A stretch of DNA of 64,000 nt from Reticulitermes speratus (taxonomy: Eukaryota; Arthropoda; Insecta; Blattodea; Rhinotermitidae). Shown in pieces: positions 57,360-64,000 of this stretch (position 1 is its first letter; every line of letters starts with the position of its first letter). The notes under the pieces are model-generated. The model made no database searches, was not told the DNA's origin, and saw only the letters and a list, made by a program, of their open reading frames with translations. The stretch is from contig JAJKFL010000003.1 of the NCBI GenBank assembly GCA_021186555.1, forward strand, positions 34,522,908 through 34,586,907, given 5' to 3'. Made by a program: the position numbers and the translations under genes.

Positions 57360-60300
57360 TATCTGGAGTGTTCTAACAAGGAACGGTGGGCCGGTGGCGT
57401 CATGCTTGACCCTGGGTGCAAACCGGCTGAAATTTCAGCGAAAAATTGTCTTTACCTAATTAGCTAGCACATGTGAACTAGCAGGCCAGTAGAGCCTAAT
57501 GACATGCCCGTCGCTACCTGTGTGAAACTGACTGCCGTCAGGGGTCATTGAATAAAAATTTGTGTTATTGGCAGAAAATCTACATTTTTAATATCACACA
57601 GGACATTCTTCACCATCGTTATCACACAAACAAGTTACGAAAATCCGTAAATACTTCCGATGCTTTCGCAGTTTTATTTTCAGCAGGTTTTAAATCCGTG
57701 AATAATTTAGAAGAAGAATATTAACAATGCGAGTGTTTTGAATGTGCCTTTCCACGTGTCACAGATCTCACACTGTTAAGTTTTCTGCTTATCTAGCAAC
57801 AGATTTGGAATCGATCAAACAATTGCTCGTAAAGATCGAGTGTGGTAAAATAGGGGGAAAAATTGTTTTTCTCGATTTTTGTTCTTAGATTGGTAACTGT
57901 TTCTTCGACCTCGCCCTTGCCTCACAGAAAGTACCTTCTGTTTGAATTATAAAGAGCAACAGTATCATAAATATCCTAAGCCTCAACACAAAATGTTTAT
58001 TATGTCCGATGTAATCACACTCTGAAACTGTCGACAGATTTTCGTAGAAATCACACGTCTGTATGAAATACTATGAAATTCTGTTAGGTGGTAGTCTCCC
58101 TGTTCCATGCAGACGGACAGATGGCCGGACTCGACGAGGTTAAAAGTTTTTTTCGCAACTGTCTGTCAAACGCCAAAAATTCACGCGGCGCCTACACATT
58201 TGGACTTCTGATTATGTTGCCCACTATGGCAAAAGCTTGGAAGCCCCGACCAAAAACTGTTAACCGTGGTACATAATGTTATACTTATATTTGTTATATT
58301 CTCTTAAGGATTTTCCAACTTTATGTTTTCTTTACCTTTATCCCCTCTTTCGGCTAGTCCACCATTTCTATACAAGCGAAAATCCCGTATAGTACTGTGA
58401 AGCGCATCGCGAGTAAAGTGCTTTGAAATTATGTGCACTCTTAAAGACCAGCCTTGCTTCCTATCCCATACAAGCCATAACACATTGCAGGAAACATCGT
58501 AGGACATGAGACATAACAAGTTGCAATAACGTAGCTGCATATTTCATTTGAACATCAATTTCTCTGTACTATAGGCATATCTTGTTGTTTGGCTGAATGC
58601 ACTGTAGCGAAGTGTGCAGTTTAGTGTTCCTGGATGTATTGTTCAAAGAAATATGTTGCCTTTTGAATCACGTTATACTGTTTTTGTTTTCATGATCTTC
58701 GCAGGAAATGTAGGCCATTCGTTTATTCGATGGCTCTTGTTACAGTGTTCTGTTCTGTTATAGGCCATATGACAATAATAACAGAATAGATCCACTGCTT
58801 TATGAAGTTTTGAGGTTTTCAGTCTAATGACACTGAAATTTGTTGCATGCTTCAATGTGACGCCATGTATTTTGGCAGATATGGACCAAGAGAATCCAGC
58901 TGTCTACATCATCAGAGTAGAACCCTGAAGGTGGAGGCAGCTGGTTTGGCACGTGTCTACCCGGGCTACACCGTTTGGTAGGAGCGATTTCTTTCTTCTG
59001 TTTGAAGGTACACTATGCAACTATTCCACATGTTTCCTTATTACAAGTGCATGAAGCAAATTAAAATTAAAAAAAAAAGAGCGTATATTCCAAGAGGGAG
59101 AGAATAGGAATATCTTCCCTTTTCTTTTTTTCTTTCTTTTCTTTCTTTCACAGTCGTTGCCATCCTCCTCCATTTTCATCCAGGTTCTATTTTAGTTGCA
59201 GATTGTGAGTAGTTGTATGGAGCACGTAAACTTAAAGTTGGGGAGAAAAATCAGAAACTTTTGTGCTAGGGAAGTGTAACGAATTTGGTGTACACATTGG
59301 AATAACCTAGTTCAGTCACATTCTTTAAAACAGACCCTAAGGAAATAGCAGGTGGCCACGGACTCTGATGTCACGTACTCCTTATGGTTTGTGGAATGCT
59401 GAGACGGTGCTTATGCAATTGTCAATCAGTGTTCCCTTTAAATTACTATGCATTTTTCTGCTGTTACTTGATATGTAGGCACTGTGAGATACGGTTGCAC
59501 CCAGTGCAGTAAAGTGAGGTAATATTCCCGCGGTTTCCTTAAGAAATCTTAAATTAGTTAGTGACCCCATTAAACTAATTTTTTTTATAGAATCTGTAAA
59601 TATGTCAGTGGTCTTATTAACAATTCCACTTTTTGCAAGTCACGTCTCAGTATGTACATTGGTCTAATTATGTTTCAGGCAGCTGAAATGCAAAGTTCCT
59701 TATCTTTTAATTCTTGATAACGCCTCATCAAATTGTCTCCTCTCCTCCACTTTGCTAGACTAATTTTAGAAGAAAAGAAAATGTAAGTATGGTATAAAGC
59801 AATAGAATCATGGCTTTTGTTTGGTAGTTGCAGGGGAAAAGGGAAGTCCACTGATTATCAAACACTCTGACTCCGCCCGCTAGGCCAAGCAAGTCCGGCC
59901 TGTGGCCCGCCTCTCTGAGTCATAGTTAGCGGCTTACTGAGCTTCTACTTGCCGATAAAACCATGATTTCCCGTCCCGAACACAAGCCACGCCATACGAG
60001 TTATAGTGGGGAAAACGTTTTTTCTTTCTTTTGCTAGAGGGGAATTCTCCACCGTTTAAAGGGGTGTGGTTAACACAAAACTCCCCGGCCCTTTTCATTC
60101 GTTTCTACTCTTACCAAAGTTTACAAGTGCCTTGTACTAGTTGGAAGGTTATTTGGTTTCAAAGTCCGCGGAAACTCTTGAGTGTTGTAACTGCTCTCAT
60201 TAATGGCTGACCGTGCACAGTGCAGACAGACCACAGGAGCTGCGTAACCACAAGGGAAGACTGCTTTCATCTCTGCTAATTTCCATACTTAGCGTGCATA

Positions 60301-61510
60301 CGGACAAGGAATTCATTTTTAGTGGGTTTTTCGAACACTTCATTAAGCTTTTATTTTCAAAGGAATATAATTATGGGCAGAGCACATTCAACTGTAACAA
60401 AAAATGACTGTGAATTTGTTGAAACAGGTAGATATTTTAGCAACAACTTACTTCATAGGCTAGTAAGTGCATTTGTTAGTCCGTTAACATGTTCACCACT
60501 GGCTATCAGTTATTCGTTTTTAAGACGACCACTTTATAGTTGAGACCGTAGACACAGCGTTCAGAAAACAAAGTTATGGCGGGCATGGTGAACGTAAAAT
60601 GTATATTGCTGTCAACATGTAACTCTGTACAGCGCAGTAGAAACTTATACGTAACACCTGAATTGACATTGAAAATTGCTGCGTATTTGCCAACAGACTA
60701 CATTTATGGGTTTCGTATGATTCATAGAATAAACAGCGATTATTTTCGTGCACTGCATTAACTGGCTGGTCTACAGAAAGGAGAAGAAGTGTGATTCCTG
60801 TTAGTTAGAGCCTACATTTTTAGGTATCATTTAGCTGAACTTAACTCTCCAAGCAATTCAGATTGCTTTGCCTTCTACACTTCTTTATTAGAAGTCAGTG
60901 TATTATACAGTCACTTACAGAAATACTCGTGAAGGGAAGATAACATCGATAAAGGGAGAATTAAAATTTTTAGTGTTAATTTTATACAGTGATCAGTACT
61001 GATATGTTGTTTGACCTGCACTTATTCCCAAATGGACTCATCAAGATATCAAGGGAGAGGAATTACATCTTCAAGACTGAAGAGGATAATATAAATGGAA
61101 TCTACTTATGAGTAAGTTGTAAGGAGAGATATATAAATTTCTCCATCAAATCAAAAGAAATATATACTTCTCGTCTTTTGCTATAACTTTAATTGTTGTT
61201 TTGTGTATTAAATTATAGTCTATTAATCTTTCCAAAAATTTCCATTCTTCTAATTCATTAAATATATCGCCTGCTTCCCAAAATTAAATAAATATTTTGC
61301 ACTTCCCTCATAGGTGTGTGAACATTCTTTATGCTATTTTCTAAATTCAGTACATAAAAAAATAAATAAATAAATAATCGTTGAAGACTTGAGTATGCAT
61401 TAGAACAGTGTAAATCGACCCAATGTCATATTAAGCCTACTGGCTGCTATTTTTACGTTGTTACCATACGCTTTCGTACCAGAACGAACTCTGATATCGT
61501 CAATGTCGTG
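57360..61510. other. Long non-coding stretch, one GC-rich patch
   Basis: No gene recognised. A T/C-rich simple tract lies at 59115-59150 and a GC-rich patch (CTCCGCCCGCTAGGCC and nearby) at 59865-59930. Frames of 60-78 codons in this stretch carry no domain. Confidence 0.35.
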
Positions 61511-61512
61511 TC

Positions 61513-61781
61513 ATTATAGGCGTAATTGTGGATATATTTCTGTAGGCTTACTGCAGGCCTAGTTGTTAAAATTTGTATGGTCACAATAGGCCTAATTTCT
61601 TTGTTTCTGTAGTCTTCATAGAGGCTTAATTTTTGTGGTTCTTCTGTAGAACTACTATAGGCCTAATTGTGATATTTCTCTGGGCCTATTAAAGCCTAGT
61701 TTTTGCTATATTTCTTTAAAGCTGCTACAGGCCTAGTTATTCTCATTTTTGTATGCCGATATAGTCTGATTGTTGTTACAC
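61513..61781 (+). repeat. Decayed minisatellite, 7-8 units of 33-38 bp
   Basis: Units begin with variants of ATAGGCCTAATT and continue with TTGTNATATTTCTGTAG-like sequence. Starts are near 61513, 61550, 61583, 61617, 61654, 61688, 61725 and 61759. No two units are identical, so the array is old. Most units keep the AGGCCTA or a one-base variant while the rest drifts. Confidence 0.7.
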
Positions 61782-61784
61782 GAG

Positions 61785-62280
61785 TTTTCCACGTAATGAG
61801 GTAGCCAGCATGCTTTCGACAGCGATCCGGCCAAGAGTAGCGCAGCGACTGCACCTGGCTCACGCAGCGTTATAAAGTGAAACATCTGCATTCCTGTAGG
61901 TACTCACGATAATCAGGGAGTGTAAGAACATTAGGCCTATAGTTTGTGTTACCTGTCTATATTTCTACTAAGTACTATTAAGCTGTTTTCATGACGAGGT
62001 TATTGAAGGCGAAAGGATTTGCGTCTTTTAGTACTCCTAATATCAATAACAATACAAATAATAAACTGAGAGAAAGACAGAAGTTAATGTGAAAGTTTAA
62101 TGAAGGTTTCAAATTTTATCTTGAATTGTAAAATGACACCTCATGGCTCTGTACCTATTTGATGATTTTCTTCAAATTTAATTCGGCTTATGCTTTTCCT
62201 GTGTCAGATGGAACCATTATTCTGTTAATTTATAGTAGGCCTAAATGACCGTTTACCAAAGATTTCGTATGTTTTGCGAG
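61785..62280. other. Non-coding stretch, nothing recognised
   Basis: AT-rich, with two further TAGGCCTA words near 61933 and 62237. Confidence 0.4.
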
Positions 62281-62282
62281 AA

Positions 62283-62385
62283 GCGCCCGGCTTTCGGAGG
62301 ATCGTAGTGCCTTCATCTATAGCAATTAGGCATATTCACCCAACAACACGGCGTCACATCCCAGAAGACTGAAATCTTTAGCATA
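62283..62385 (-). repeat. Decayed hammerhead-like repeat (second type) and flank module
   Basis: Minus strand: CTATAGA (62322-62316) in place of CTGANGA, extra T, GAAGG (62314-62310) with CCTCC (62300-62296, one mismatch), GAAA (62295-62292). To the right lies GGCGTCACATCCCAGAAGAC, shared with 4090 and, reversed, 17960. Confidence 0.5.
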
Positions 62386-62517
62386 ACGTTTTGTTTAGTA
62401 ATAGAACCTGGACATACTCTACTCTGAATAGCAGTGATGAAATACCGGGACTTGAATAAGTTAAAATTGTTTTTGACTTACTGCAATTAGGCAGTACGGC
62501 TGGCACCACTGTTGACT

Positions 62518-62564
62518 ATCAGAACACTGTCCAACACACCAGTTGTGTTTGACAGTGTTCTGAT
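62518..62564. repeat. 20-bp hairpin with 7-base loop
   Basis: ATCAGAACACTGTCCAACAC (62518-62537) pairs with GTGTTTGACAGTGTTCTGAT (62545-62564) at 19 of 20 positions. No foldback element surrounds it. Its size is at the low end for a small-RNA precursor; it could equally be a replication slip. Confidence 0.85.
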
Positions 62565-62569
62565 TAGTG

Positions 62570-62985
62570 AATACTTATCTAAAAACAGAACGAGATGTCA
62601 GTGATAAAAAAATGATGCAGCATAATTTATGCCAACGTTGTTGCCTTTATGGCCCACAGCTCTAGGCATACATAATGTCGACTTTATTATAAGGAATGCG
62701 CTGCATTACATTCTTCAAGTTTAGTTTTTCTAGGCTTATAAGAATATTTATATTACAACCGGTATTTAATATATCTTTAACTGGGTACAATTGCTTGTGT
62801 AATGTAATGTAGAAAAGTATACTTGATTTGGTTTTGTTAAAATAGACCAATAACTAGATTTTTGTGGCTGTCAGCAGATAAGGTTTATTACACTGGGAGT
62901 TACATAAATTAATTTGGACCAGGTTGGACAGTACACTGCTATAGTCTATAATAGGCCTGTGCTTCACATAAAGAAAATCTGATAT
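62570..62985. other. Non-coding stretch, nothing recognised
   Basis: AT-rich; no gene or repeat noticed. Confidence 0.4.
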
Positions 62986-62989
62986 ATGC

Positions 62990-63470
62990 ACATTTGGTAG
63001 TTTATGTGGTCCTGAAGGTGTGGGGAATTACATCTGTTAGACTCATTCACATCCCTGCAGAGCGCCTTTTAAATCGCTGCTTCCGTCTGTCCGTCCGTAT
63101 CTGCACAGAACAATCGAGAACCGCTGAACGGAGCTTCATGAAATATGTTATTTGAGATTTTACAAAAAAAAATTCAGAAGCATTTACAGTCTTGTTAAAA
63201 TCTAACAAAAGTAACAGACCCTTTAGTAGAAGACCTGTGTGCATTTCTGCAGACACGTGCAGTGTGAGTCCCTAAATATTGATCGTAATAAAAAATGTTT
63301 CGAACACAATTTGTAAAGAAAAATAACATATACTTTGCATCTCCAATACATTTTGACACGCTTTTAGCACATTTCCGAACTTCTATGTGGAGCAATTCAA
63401 AATGGTTCCGATGATACGTCTACACGTTCTCCCACGCATAAAAACAAAAATGTCGATTGCGTTTGTACTG
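62990..63470 (+). repeat. Dispersed 'TCCGTC' repeat, diverged copy
   Basis: CTTCCGTCTGTCCGTCCGTA, then GGAGCTTCATGAAATATGTT and TTATTTGAGATTTT parallel 28790-28880. Later parts (AATAAAAAATGTTTCGAACA) fit the block at 28990-29010 loosely. Confidence 0.55.
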
Positions 63471-63474
63471 CTTT

Positions 63475-64000
63475 GAAAAGAGGTCAGTCTTAAGACTTTC
63501 AGTGCGATGCTTTGTATATATATATGACACTGAATTACGTTAGGCATATAGGCTTCCGCAAATATTTACACAGGTAAATTATGTAGAAAACTTGATACGT
63601 CCAGTATGAGGCCTAAGAACCTAACGATTTAATTCTTATTCTGAAAATAACGTTCTTATATGTACCTTATTTCGGTAAGATTTATATGAATCTCCTATTA
63701 TGAATAAGAAAGCTAGAAGAATAAATTTAATAATTTTGAGATCTACACTGAGTATATACGTAGAATATTGCCATGTGATGTATAATGCATGGGTTTGTAT
63801 AATATTTATATAATTGTACCAAACTTATCTAATTTGTAAATGGCCCGCATGAGGCACGTCTGTGAACACAACGGCTGCGTATGGTTCCAGTTCATCCTGC
63901 CACTTTGACAGACACTTCCCCCCCAAAAAATTCTGGCTTTTCGCTTTGGTTGAAGTAAGTATTTTGGCTATGTATAGGCCCCAACTCTTAGCACCAATTA
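63475..64000. other. Non-coding stretch, nothing recognised
   Basis: AT-rich sequence to the window edge without visible gene or element. Confidence 0.4.

Overview
The window looks like non-coding DNA from a large, repeat-rich insect genome, most likely a cockroach or termite (Blattodea). It is AT-rich and has no bacterial-style gene packing. No open frame shows a recognisable host protein; most are under 140 codons. What can be named is mobile-element debris: one LTR retrotransposon, two kinds of LINE, four tRNA-derived SINE families, and palindromic repeats carrying hammerhead-ribozyme-like motifs. The blattodean assignment rests on the style of the LINE C-terminal peptides and is an inference.

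Layout. Bases 1-1700 hold the 5' end of a minus-strand Ty3/Gypsy-like retrotransposon: an open gag start running off the left edge, a leader, a primer-binding-like site and a GC-rich LTR. Bases 2.2-3.3 kb hold a small duplication and two foldbacks. Bases 3.3-14.8 kb are mostly featureless, with a SINE, a LINE tail, a perfect 27-bp hairpin and three hammerhead-like motifs. Bases 14.8-31.2 kb hold a SINE with a perfect 13-bp target duplication, a three-copy 59-60 bp tandem repeat, a LINE reverse transcriptase pseudogene (23.2-24.7 kb) and further SINEs. A 750-bp foldback lies at 31.28-32.02 kb; one arm contains five 28-bp units that appear to derive from the hammerhead motif. From 34 to 57 kb SINEs and LINE tails are scattered, with more foldbacks at 38.2 and 53.1 kb. 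At 36.5-37.5 kb a GC-rich, pyrimidine-rich block could be a promoter or 5' exon, but this is weakly supported. Bases 57-64 kb contain a decayed minisatellite built on TAGGCCTA, a 20-bp hairpin and a dispersed repeat.

Main point of interest. A motif of the form CTGANGA, one extra base, a short hairpin, then GAAAC recurs at more than ten places on both strands. This matches the conserved core of hammerhead ribozymes, which are known from the terminal repeats of Penelope-like retroelements. Several copies keep the full core; one (11.9 kb) keeps an 8-pair stem I although its core is altered. Copies often occur as outward-facing inverted pairs. No Penelope reverse transcriptase or GIY-YIG domain was seen, so these look like non-autonomous or decayed termini. 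All structural statements come from reading by eye; no folding program or database search was run.
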